Source: Candidatus Zixiibacteriota bacterium
Lineage (GTDB): Bacteria > Desulfobacterota > Binatia > UBA9968
Reading direction: 5' to 3'
Assembly: GCA_035574315.1 (NCBI GenBank)
Contig: DATLYW010000033.1
Coordinates: forward strand, 62,001 to 126,000
DNA length: 64,000 bases
Shown here piece after piece: positions 51,216 to 59,878 of this stretch. The translations under genes and the position numbers were made by a program. How positions within the stretch are numbered: position 1 is the stretch's first letter; every line of letters begins with the position of its first letter. The notes beneath the pieces are model-generated. The model had not been told where the DNA came from. It was given only the letters and a program-made list of their open reading frames with translations, and searched no databases.

Positions 51216-52403
51216 TCATTTCTGGTAGAGCTCGGGCTCCATCCGGGACTTCGCTCCCTCGCGGGCGAGCGTTTCCTCGAACTCCTTGCGCAGGAACGGA
51301 TCCTCCTCGTTGTAGGGGATCGCCGTGCCGCCGTCCTTGATGTCGATGGCGCCGTAGTCGATCGCCTTCTCCCCCGGCACCCCCCGCTCGCGCCCGGGAG
51401 CGTTCGGACCGAACCATGCGGTCAGCCGCAGCGGCTCCTTGCTCGCGCCGAAATGGGCGTGAAACCAGTTGCCGCTCATCGGTGCGGCGCTCACCATCCC
51501 TACGGGCTCGTAATCCTGGCGCCTGACCTGATCGGCCTTGCCGCTTTCCCACGGGCGCGTACCGAGCGAGGCCGGCCAGGTGTAGGTGTAGCCCTTGCCT
51601 TTCAGGCAGATCAGCACCGCGGCGGAGCCGTGCGCGTGCGCCTTGGAGTAGCGGCCGGTTTCGTGCTGGCCGATCCAGAAATAGAAATGGTTCCCGGCCA
51701 TGTGCGGCTCGATGCGCCGGTATCCCGGCGAGCGACGGTTGTCGAGCGGCAGCTCGCAATTGATCACGTCCGGGATGATGTTGGTCTCGCGCATCGCCAG
51801 GCCGCGGACGGGATCGGGCTTGATCTCTTCGCGGTACTTGAAGTAGTCGTCCGTCGGGTTGAAGCGGTCCTGGAAGTGATAGGGACAGTTGAAGATGAAA
51901 TCCTCGTTGCCGAACTGATTCATGACGTTCGGCGCGGTGGTTCCCGCGAGCAGGAGCGCGGGGCTCGACGTCGCGTTGACGATCCGGTGATAGGCGTTGA
52001 GCGGGATCGCGAAAATCGAGCCCTTCTGCCACTCGAAGGTGAGCTTTTTCGGGTTGCCGTCCACCCACACTTCGGTCGTGCCCCGGCCCTCGACGACCAG
52101 GAACTGCTCCTCGTAGAGGTGCTTCTCCACGTTCAGCGCGCCGGCCCCGGGGACCTCCACGACGTAGCAGCCCCAGAGCCCTTCCGTCCCGTAGAGCTGG
52201 ATGAAGGTGCCGCTCCCCCCCATCCGCTTCCAGGGCTTGCGCGGCAGGTCCTGGACGCGGCGCACGCCGATGTCGCGGTAGATCGGGATTCCCTGGGCCT
52301 CCATGAAAACGTCGTACGGGCTCTTCGGTCGGAGGAATTTGCCGTAGCCGGCCTTGGTCATGTTGTCCTTCGGCTCCTGCCATTCGGTAGCTGGATGATC
52401 CAT
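51216..52403 (-). CDS. Bicupin protein
   Basis: Protein of 395 residues with two cupin-like beta barrels. The first has EKHLYEEQFLVVEGRG (residues ~93-108) and the second KAHAHGSAAVLICLKGKGYTY (His, His, in part) with WFHAHFG later as the closing His. The double-barrel form recalls gentisate dioxygenase or oxalate decarboxylase relatives, but metal ligands of the first barrel are incomplete. AGGAGG precedes the ATG. Co-directional with the EutA-like gene, 57 bp downstream of it. Confidence 0.8.
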   Translation of the reverse strand: MDHPATEWQEPKDNMTKAGYGKFLRPKSPYDVFMEAQGIPIYRDIGVRRVQDLPRKPWKRMGGSGTFIQLYGTEGLWGCYVVEVPGAGALNVEKHLYEEQFLVVEGRGTTEVWVDGNPKKLTFEWQKGSIFAIPLNAYHRIVNATSSPALLLAGTTAPNVMNQFGNEDFIFNCPYHFQDRFNPTDDYFKYREEIKPDPVRGLAMRETNIIPDVINCELPLDNRRSPGYRRIEPHMAGNHFYFWIGQHETGRYSKAHAHGSAAVLICLKGKGYTYTWPASLGTRPWESGKADQVRRQDYEPVGMVSAAPMSGNWFHAHFGASKEPLRLTAWFGPNAPGRERGVPGEKAIDYGAIDIKDGGTAIPYNEEDPFLRKEFEETLAREGAKSRMEPELYQK

Positions 52404-52475
52404 AACGCCTCCTGCAAGGGTTGTCGGATTCTGCGACTCGGCAAGAGAAGGGATTGCCTAAGTTCAGCGTGGGTT

Positions 52476-52504
52476 AATGTATAGGCTCGCCGGGCGGGAG
52501 TCAA
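52476..52504 (-). promoter_or_regulatory. Sigma-70-like promoter of the bicupin-EutA unit
   Basis: Read leftward: TTGACT (52504-52499) and TACATT (52481-52476) with a 17-bp spacer, 73 bp before the bicupin start. A CGTGCG/CGCACG hairpin at 52514-52533, between this promoter and the exonuclease stop, could end the upstream operon. Confidence 0.5.
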
Positions 52505-52546
52505 ACGTGGCCGCGTGCGAGCGGCCGCGCACGGCCCTCAGGGGAC

Positions 52547-53137
52547 CTAGGAAGCGAACGTCAGGCGGCGATAGACCTGCCGCACCGACTCGACGTCCCG
52601 CTTGCAGTACTCGCAAATCTCGGCAAGCCGGCCCGCACGGAAATAAGGATAGACCTTGGAGCCGTCGAGCCCCTCCTTGGGCGAAGGGATGTCGAGCGCG
52701 CGCGCGAGCACGTCGAGGCTCACGTGCTCGCGGCCCCAGCGGCTCCACTCGTGCATGGTGTCGAACACCGGTGCGCTGCGGTAGCGGGCGAACGGGATGT
52801 CGCGCGAGGGCTTGATCTGATGGATGACGGAGCGCTGGTAGATGAAGCGCAGGTCGAAGTCGAGGATGTTGTGGCCGACGAACAGGTTGGTTTCGAACGC
52901 CAGGCGCCAGAACTCGCGCAGGATTTCCCGCTCGTCGCCGTCCAGGATCCGGGCGGGCGAGTCGGCAGGCGGCTCGACCGCGTAACCGATGCAGAGAATT
53001 TTCGCCGTGGCGGCCGAGAGGCTGAGCTTCTTGACGAGCTCGGCCTCGTCGAGCTGCATCTGCGGTTCCAGCAAACCGCGGCTCTCGAGCGCCTGTTCCG
53101 TGGGTACCGTCTCGATGTCGAAGAAGAGGATCTTCAT
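52547..53137 (-). CDS. DEDD-type 3'-5' exonuclease
   Basis: RNase H-fold nuclease of 196 residues resembling PolB-type proofreading exonucleases. Exo I is FFDIETVP, Exo II is VGHNILDFDLRF and Exo III is YCKRDVESV, supplying the four acidic residues. It starts with ATG overlapping the AddA-like stop by 4 bp, so it is translated with the helicase-nuclease genes and probably assists them in DNA end processing. Confidence 0.87.
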   Translation of the reverse strand: MKILFFDIETVPTEQALESRGLLEPQMQLDEAELVKKLSLSAATAKILCIGYAVEPPADSPARILDGDEREILREFWRLAFETNLFVGHNILDFDLRFIYQRSVIHQIKPSRDIPFARYRSAPVFDTMHEWSRWGREHVSLDVLARALDIPSPKEGLDGSKVYPYFRAGRLAEICEYCKRDVESVRQVYRRLTFAS

Positions 53138-56100
53138 GGACCGGCCGGCCGCGCCTCCTTTTCACTGAGCTGAGTTGCGCCGATTTCCACCGCCTCGCCG
53201 AGCCGCACGAAAATCACCTTGAAGCCGGCGACCTCGCGCCCGAGCGCGCTCGCCGCGGCGCACGCGTAGATACGCGCCTGCCCGCGGTAGCGCCGCGCCG
53301 CCTGCCGCAGCTCGGCGGGGCGGACCCGTTCGGTCTTGTAGTCGGCGAGATAGAGCCTTCCCTCCCTTTCGTAGACGAGGTCGATGACGCCCTCCATGAT
53401 CCGGCCGCCCCACGGCATCAGCAGCGGGACCTCGCGCCCGAGGATGTCGGCCGAAGCGAGCTCGGCAAAAGCCGGCGAGGAAGCAAACCCCTTAAAGATC
53501 TCGCGCAGCTCGCGAAGCATGGCGGCGCGGCTCGGTCCGATCCCGGCTTCCGGCAGGGCTTCGAGGAAGCGCTCGAGCTCGTCCTCGAGAGCAGCCCCGT
53601 CGCGCGCCGCGCGAAAGTCCAGGGCCTGGAGGAAGCGGTGCGCGAGGATGCCGACGAGCCGCGGGTCGAGCGCGGTGAACAGGTCGCGCCGGCGCCGCGG
53701 CGCGCCTTTCTCCTGCCGCTCGAGAGCGGTGGGCGAGACGAAAAGCGGGGTACGCCCGGCCTCGTCGTATTCGCGCTGGCGCGCCGCCCACTGGCGCGCG
53801 AACGATTCCCAGCTTTCGCGCGGCGGGGTCCTTTGCGCCGCCGGCCTGCGGCGCGGGGGCTGCGGCGTCTCGTAGACGACCTCGACCTGCAGCGTTCCCT
53901 TCCCGACCGCGATCCGTCCGGGCCGCCGGAGCGACGTCAGCTCGGGAACCGACTCCTGCAGCATCGCGACGAAGCTCCCCCCGTCGACCTTCAACGGCGG
54001 GCTCGACAGAACCAGATGCTCGCGGGCGCGCGTCATCGCGACGTAAAAGAGCCGCTTCTGCTCCTCCTCTTCCCGACGGCGCCCCGCCTCGTCCAGGTAG
54101 ATCGCGGCGGGGTTGGCGTGCTCGCCGGCGCGAAGCCCGATCAGCCCGGTCGACCAGTCGTAGCGGACCCCGGTTTCGGGGCGTCCCGGAGCGACCGCCC
54201 CGCGCGCGTCGGGGAGAACCACGATCGGGAACTCCAGACCCTTGGCCTTGTGGATGCTGAGGATCTTCACCGCGTCGACCGTCTCCTCGGCGAGCGCGCT
54301 CTCGCTCTCCTCTTCCACCTCGAGCACGCGCCGCTCGAGCTGCGCGATCACCGCCTTGAAGGTGGCCGGTCCCTGGCGGCTGAGGACCGCGGCCTGCTGC
54401 CGGATCTTCTCGAGGTTGGCGACCGCCTGTTCGCCGCTGAACGAGCGCGCCGCGAGGAGCCGGATCGGGACCGCGTCGAAAACACGCTCGACCGCGTCGG
54501 GTACCGGCATCAGGCGCGTCTCGAGGTGAAGACGGTCGAGAGCGGCATAGAGGTCGCGAACCGGTTCGAGAGCTCGTGCGGCGCCCGCCGCGGGGCGCCG
54601 CAGGCTGCGATAATCGAGCAGCCCTTCGGCGTGCAGCCGGTAGATCTCGGTGTCGGAAAGCCCGCCGACGGCCGAGCGCAGCAGCCCGACGAGCGCCGCC
54701 CGGTCGTACGGATTGTCAACCGCCCGCAGCAGGTTCACCGCGTCGACGATTTCCTGGGTCGCGTAAAAATGCTTCTCGCCCTCGACCACGTAACGGATTC
54801 CCCGGCGCCGCAGCGGCTCCAGGTAGAGATGCACGTCGGTGAGCTTGCGAAAGAGGAACGCGATGTCTCTCGGACGGGCGGGAGCTTCCCCGTTCGGGCC
54901 CGGCAGCATGACTTTTCCGAGGACGGCTTCTTCCAGCCAGCGCGCAAGACTCTCGGCCTCCAGCCGGCGCGCCCGGTCGGCATTGAGGGTCTCGCTCGAC
55001 TCGACCCTGCGCAAGAGCACCCGGGGCAGGGAGGATCGGTCGGGGCTCGCCTCGGGGCGCCGCGGCGGCTCGATCGGAACGTAGCGCGGTTGCAGCCCGC
55101 TCCGCTCGCGGATCAACGGTTCGAAGACGCCGTTGACCACGTCCAGGATCCCGGGGGCGCTGCGAAAATTGGTGGTCAGCCGGCACTCGGTCCCTCCCTG
55201 GGGCAGGATGAGACGCTCGACGACGTCGAGGTAGCCCTGGATGTCCGCGCGCCGAAAAGCGTAGATCGACTGCTTCGGGTCGCCGACGACGAACACCTTG
55301 CCGGGCTGAAGGCGCACGGCGCGCCAGTCGTTCGCGCTTTCCCCCGGCCGCTCGGAGAGATAGAGGATGAGCTCGTACTGCACGGGATCCGTGTCCTGGA
55401 ACTCGTCGACGAGGATCGCCTTGAACAGACCTTTGAGCTCCTCGCGCACGGCGTTATGATCGCGCAGCAGGTTTCTCGCCCGCACCAGTAACCCGTCGAA
55501 CGAAACGAAGCCCGCCTGAACGAAGCTCCGGCGGCAGGACTCCGCCAAAGGGACCAGCAGCTCGCGCAGCACCGCCGTCACCGCCCGGTCGCCGCCGAGC
55601 AGCCCGCGCGCGACGCGCGCCAGACGCTGGAGCTCGCGGAAATCGGCGTCACTCCACCCGCCCGCCCGCCGCAGGCCCTTCTCCGCAAACCACCGTTTCT
55701 GCTCGGCGAAGGCGCCAGGCGCGATCTCCCCGTCCTTCAACACCCCCTCGATGACCGCCAGACAGTGACGCAACCAGCGGTCGAGCTGGTGCCGCTCCTC
55801 GGGATACCGGCGGAGAAGCTCCCGGGCCGTCTGCGCCTCGGCTGCAAGCCAGCTCCGGAGGACGGCATCCAGTTCTTCGGCGGCGCCGGAGCCGCAAAGG
55901 CTTTCGAGCGGCACCATCTCCGAGCAGAGCGAGGACGCCACCTGCTCCAGCGTCTCCAGATCGATCGCGTCGAGCAGCGCCCGCCAGGCGCCGCGCCGCC
56001 CGCCCTCGCGTCCGAGCTCGCGATCGAGCCAGAGGCTCCATTGCTCCGCGAAGTGCTTGCGAAAGGCGAGGCCGTCGTCTTCGGAAAACTGCGGGTCGAC

Positions 56101-56559
56101 GCCGGCTTCCGCCGGGTAGAGCCGCAGCAGCAGGGCCGCGAAGCTGTGCAGCGTGCCGATATAGCTCCGCTCGATCTGCCGGAGCGCTTCCCCGCAGCGG
56201 CGGTCGATCTCGCCCTTGCTCAACTGGTACCGGCCGATCAGATCGCGCACCGCGGCCGCGGCCTTCGCGGCGTCCGCGTCGGGCGGGCTCGAGTCGAGCC
56301 GCACGGCAACGTAGGAGTGCAGCCGCTCCCGCAGGCGAAGGCGCATCTCCGCTGCCGCCTTGTTCGTGAAGGTCAGCGCCACGATGCGAGTGATCGGCAC
56401 GGGATCGGGCTCGCGCAGGACGAGATGCACGAGCCGGTCGACCAGGAGCGTGGTCTTGCCGGTGCCCGCGCCCGCGGTGACGACGACATTGCGGTCGAAG
56501 GTGGTCGCCGCACGCTCGCGTTCGCGGGCGTCGGGAAGGATCAGGTCCGCGCTACTCAT
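53134..56559 (-). CDS. addA: AddA/RecB-type helicase-nuclease
   Basis: Large protein of 1141 residues. Walker A is GAGTGKT at 30-36; further helicase motifs are IVALTFTNKAAAEM, ILVDEFQDTDPVQ, VVGDPKQSIYAFRRAD, VKILSIHKAKGLEFP and LFYVAMTRAREHL. The C-terminal PD-(D/E)XK nuclease has GVIDLVYE and LADYKTERV (D1073, K1075). It resects double-strand breaks with AddB. ATG at 56559 follows GGAAAG and overlaps the AddB stop by 8 bp; a longer frame upstream is out of place inside addB. Confidence 0.93.
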   Translation of the reverse strand: MSSADLILPDARERERAATTFDRNVVVTAGAGTGKTTLLVDRLVHLVLREPDPVPITRIVALTFTNKAAAEMRLRLRERLHSYVAVRLDSSPPDADAAKAAAAVRDLIGRYQLSKGEIDRRCGEALRQIERSYIGTLHSFAALLLRLYPAEAGVDPQFSEDDGLAFRKHFAEQWSLWLDRELGREGGRRGAWRALLDAIDLETLEQVASSLCSEMVPLESLCGSGAAEELDAVLRSWLAAEAQTARELLRRYPEERHQLDRWLRHCLAVIEGVLKDGEIAPGAFAEQKRWFAEKGLRRAGGWSDADFRELQRLARVARGLLGGDRAVTAVLRELLVPLAESCRRSFVQAGFVSFDGLLVRARNLLRDHNAVREELKGLFKAILVDEFQDTDPVQYELILYLSERPGESANDWRAVRLQPGKVFVVGDPKQSIYAFRRADIQGYLDVVERLILPQGGTECRLTTNFRSAPGILDVVNGVFEPLIRERSGLQPRYVPIEPPRRPEASPDRSSLPRVLLRRVESSETLNADRARRLEAESLARWLEEAVLGKVMLPGPNGEAPARPRDIAFLFRKLTDVHLYLEPLRRRGIRYVVEGEKHFYATQEIVDAVNLLRAVDNPYDRAALVGLLRSAVGGLSDTEIYRLHAEGLLDYRSLRRPAAGAARALEPVRDLYAALDRLHLETRLMPVPDAVERVFDAVPIRLLAARSFSGEQAVANLEKIRQQAAVLSRQGPATFKAVIAQLERRVLEVEEESESALAEETVDAVKILSIHKAKGLEFPIVVLPDARGAVAPGRPETGVRYDWSTGLIGLRAGEHANPAAIYLDEAGRRREEEEQKRLFYVAMTRAREHLVLSSPPLKVDGGSFVAMLQESVPELTSLRRPGRIAVGKGTLQVEVVYETPQPPRRRPAAQRTPPRESWESFARQWAARQREYDEAGRTPLFVSPTALERQEKGAPRRRRDLFTALDPRLVGILAHRFLQALDFRAARDGAALEDELERFLEALPEAGIGPSRAAMLRELREIFKGFASSPAFAELASADILGREVPLLMPWGGRIMEGVIDLVYEREGRLYLADYKTERVRPAELRQAARRYRGQARIYACAAASALGREVAGFKVIFVRLGEAVEIGATQLSEKEARPAGP

Positions 56560-59500
56560 CGCTCTTTCCGGCGACCTGCTGCCTGGCCAGCTCCGCGTGC
56601 GCCGCCGCCCGCGCATCCGAGGCCGCGCGCCACACGGTCGGCAAATGATCCTTGCGGCAGACGTTGGCGACCTCGCAGTAGCGGCAGGCCGGTCCCGGCC
56701 GGATGAAATGCAAACCGCGATAGACGCCCTCGATCAGAAAGGAAAGGGTTTGCCGCAGGCCCCTTCCCGTCGCTCCCTCCCAGCAGTCTTGCGGCAGGAC
56801 CCGGCGGAGGAGCGGCCCGCCGCTCCACCGGGGAGCGAGGTAGTAAAAGGCCGCTTCGACGGAGGACGGCCGGGGCGTTTTCGGCACGCCGCAGTCCCGG
56901 GCCAGGAGCACGTAGATCGGCGGCTGAAGTTTCTCGCCGCGGAGCGCGGACCGCATCAGGTCGACGTCGCTCGCGGACGGTTTCTTCCCCGCCTTGAACT
57001 TGTAGTCGATCACCCGCAGCCGGCGCTCCGCGGGGTCGAAGTCGATCCGGTCGAGCCGCCCCCGAAACCGCACCGTCGACGCGGGAGCGGGCCAGCCCGT
57101 GACGGTTCCCTCCAGCTCGGTCTCGAGCGCCACGGGCCGCCGGCCCGATTGCGCGAGGTCCTGAAGATCCGCCGCCACGGTTTGCTTGAGCCAGCGCAGG
57201 GTCTCGTCGCGCAGGATCTCCCACACCAGCGGGTATCCGGTCGGTGCTTCCCTTTCATAGGCGTCGAAGGTCGAGCGCGCCACCGACTCGAGCAGCGTCT
57301 CCGCGTCGATCCCCCTGGACCCGCGGGCGAAGTAGCCGCGATCCATCAGCTGCTGAAAAAAATCCTTCAAGATCCGGTGCACCAGCGACCCGATCTCGAC
57401 CGGCCTCACACCGCTCTGCTCCTCCGGGCGCTCCTGCGGTTCGAGTCCCAGCACGTTCAGCGCGAAAAACTGAAAAGGGCAGCGGGCATAGCGTTCGAGC
57501 GCGGTCGGTGAGACGCCGCCGTCCGCCAGACGTCGCCACGGGGATTCGAGGTGGCCGGTCATGCCGTCGTGGCCGCTCAGCGGCCCGTCCGCGTTCTCGA
57601 GCACCTCGAGAGCCTGCGCGCCCCGGCGGCAGAGCGCCTCCATCGCGGGGAAATGGGACAGCAGGGGGGCGGGCGATTGGCTGTCGAGGCTCAAACGGAT
57701 CGCCAGCTCTTCGGGGAGGAGGAACTCGTCGCGAAACGCGGGGAGCGTCCTTTTGGCCAGGATGCTTCTCGGGATCGCGACCGGCTCGGCGGCGAAGATT
57801 CGCCGCAGCTCGGCGACGTACCAGGACGGCTCCAGCGCGACGCCGTTCTCGTCGGACCGCGAGTACAGAGCGTAAAGCCGCTCGGTCGCCGCGTCCGCGA
57901 GCAGCGCCAGCAGCAGCTTTTCCTCCTCGAACCCGGCGAGCTTCTCCGCGATCTTGCAGCCGAGAACCGTTTCGATCACGCGCCGCGAGCGGTCGCGCAG
58001 GAACGCGTCCTCCCGGATCGTGCGCGGGAACAGGCCTTCGTTCAGGCCGAGAACGAAGAGCGCGCGGAAACGCGAGCCCCGGGCCGCCATGGCGTCCAGG
58101 ACGGCGACGCCGCCGGCGTGGGGATCGGAAACGGGGAGCGACTTCCGCTCCAACCAGCGCTCGAAGAGCGCCGCGAACGTGGCGCGCGACGGACGCGAAC
58201 CGAGGACGTCGAGAGTCGAGAGCGCGGAAAGCGTCTCCAGGACGGCGCGGCTGGCTCGTTGCGCCGCGGTCTCCTCCTCCGCCGCGTCGCCGTCGCGAAT
58301 GCCGAAGTATTTCTCCAGCAGCGCTCTCCAGGCGGAGGCATGCTCGTTCCAAGGCGCCGCGGCGGGCAGGCCGCCGAGGTCGCGCTCGAGCGCGCTGAAG
58401 AGACTCCAGAGCACGGACACCTGCTCGGCGGCGAATCGCAGGGTCCGCTCGCCTCCGTCCTCGTCCCCGCCCGCTTCGATTTCCAGGCCGCGATCCACGA
58501 AGCGCTTCAGGCGCGACCACTCCTCCACCCCGCGGGTGATGCCGAGGCGGCGGGTCAGCATGTCCCAAAGGTCGGGACGGGGCGCCGGTCCCGGCCCGAC
58601 ACAGGCACGGAAGTCGAAGTAGGGCGAGGAGACCAGGTCGACGAAATCGTTGCGCGGATAGTCCCGTTCCGCCAGGCGGAGCAGCAGCACCACCGATTTC
58701 ACCAGGGGCGATTCCACCAGCGGGAGCTCGAACGAGGAATGAACCGGAATTCGGTGCTCCCGGAAGACCTCCACGAGGTGGCGGGCGTAGGGTTCGGCGG
58801 CGCGCGCGACCACGCCGATCTCGGAGAAGGCCATGTCCTCGTCGTGCCTGAGGCGCAGAATCTCCTTGGCCGCGGCGACGCACTCGTCGCGCGGCGCGGG
58901 ACAGCTCCAGATCGCGCACGCGGGCCGGGTCGCCGCCGGATCGGGCCCGGCCGCCCCGCCGGTTTCGAAGAGCGGCAACGCGCCGCCGCCGGGGAGCAGC
59001 ACCGTTTCCTCGGTCACGAGCCCCTGGATGTGGCGCTCGTAGAAACGCTCGGCGAAGGCCCAGGCGGGATGACGCCGCACGCAGGGAAAAAACAACACGG
59101 TCGGGTAAGCGCGCGCGACGGTCCGAAACGCTTCGAGCTGAACCTGAGTGAGATCGTAAAAGCCGTAGTAGAAGATCCGGGCGAAGCCGCCGAGCATGCG
59201 CGAGGTCGCGGCGCGCTCGTTGGCCGCGGTGACAAAAGCGGCGTAATCGGCGAGCGACCGCTCGCGGCAGTGCTCGCTGAAGCCGGCGTGAAGGCGGGCG
59301 AGGGCCTCGAGCTTGGGGGCGTCCCGGGGCTCGAAGAGCCCCTCCTCGACGGCGGCCGCCAGGACCTCGGGGCCGACCGACGCGTCGCGCAAATCGCGCA
59401 GGGTCTGCCACAGGGCGGCGCAGCCGCCGGCCTTCTCGACGACCGGCAGGAACGACTGCGCTTGCGCTCCCGCGCCCCGGATCCAGGCTCCGAGCGCCTC

Positions 59501-59773
59501 CTCGAAGATCAGATCGTCCGCCGGGTCGGGCTCGACCGAGCGGGGGAGCTCGCGCAGCAGTTGCACGTAGAGTTGATGGAAGGTCCAGAGGTGAACGTTC
59601 AGCAGGGCGAGCCGGCGCTCGCTCGCGAGCAGCACGCGCACGCGCCGGCCAAGAGCCGCCGAGGGGACAACAACGAGGGCCGGCGCCATCGGGTCGGCCG
59701 CCTTGAGGCTGCGGATCGCCTCCGCCAGGGCATTCTCCAGTTCGGGATGGAAGGGACCCAAAAAGGCTTTCAT
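56552..59773 (-). CDS. addB: AddB-type nuclease subunit with Fe-S cluster
   Basis: Partner of AddA, 1073 residues. The helicase-like first half lacks a Walker A Lys (VVVPSAALGRRVRVLL), as in the AddB/Cas4-like class. The nuclease domain has LRVIDYKFK (D923, K925) and the iron-sulfur Cys set C765 (ARCPFQFF) with C1030, C1033 and C1039 (CRYCEVANVC). First gene of the triad addB-addA-exonuclease. ATG at 59773 chosen; the frame upstream runs through the divergent promoter region and a shadow of the next gene. Confidence 0.88.
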   Translation of the reverse strand: MKAFLGPFHPELENALAEAIRSLKAADPMAPALVVVPSAALGRRVRVLLASERRLALLNVHLWTFHQLYVQLLRELPRSVEPDPADDLIFEEALGAWIRGAGAQAQSFLPVVEKAGGCAALWQTLRDLRDASVGPEVLAAAVEEGLFEPRDAPKLEALARLHAGFSEHCRERSLADYAAFVTAANERAATSRMLGGFARIFYYGFYDLTQVQLEAFRTVARAYPTVLFFPCVRRHPAWAFAERFYERHIQGLVTEETVLLPGGGALPLFETGGAAGPDPAATRPACAIWSCPAPRDECVAAAKEILRLRHDEDMAFSEIGVVARAAEPYARHLVEVFREHRIPVHSSFELPLVESPLVKSVVLLLRLAERDYPRNDFVDLVSSPYFDFRACVGPGPAPRPDLWDMLTRRLGITRGVEEWSRLKRFVDRGLEIEAGGDEDGGERTLRFAAEQVSVLWSLFSALERDLGGLPAAAPWNEHASAWRALLEKYFGIRDGDAAEEETAAQRASRAVLETLSALSTLDVLGSRPSRATFAALFERWLERKSLPVSDPHAGGVAVLDAMAARGSRFRALFVLGLNEGLFPRTIREDAFLRDRSRRVIETVLGCKIAEKLAGFEEEKLLLALLADAATERLYALYSRSDENGVALEPSWYVAELRRIFAAEPVAIPRSILAKRTLPAFRDEFLLPEELAIRLSLDSQSPAPLLSHFPAMEALCRRGAQALEVLENADGPLSGHDGMTGHLESPWRRLADGGVSPTALERYARCPFQFFALNVLGLEPQERPEEQSGVRPVEIGSLVHRILKDFFQQLMDRGYFARGSRGIDAETLLESVARSTFDAYEREAPTGYPLVWEILRDETLRWLKQTVAADLQDLAQSGRRPVALETELEGTVTGWPAPASTVRFRGRLDRIDFDPAERRLRVIDYKFKAGKKPSASDVDLMRSALRGEKLQPPIYVLLARDCGVPKTPRPSSVEAAFYYLAPRWSGGPLLRRVLPQDCWEGATGRGLRQTLSFLIEGVYRGLHFIRPGPACRYCEVANVCRKDHLPTVWRAASDARAAAHAELARQQVAGKSDE

Positions 59774-59878
59774 GCGGTTGTTCGGGTGCAGAGCCAACGT
59801 TAACACAACGGCGCGGCGCGTCAAAGATTTCCGGTTGCAAAAGCACGGTCGAAGATTTAAACAGGGGCGGACATCGTC

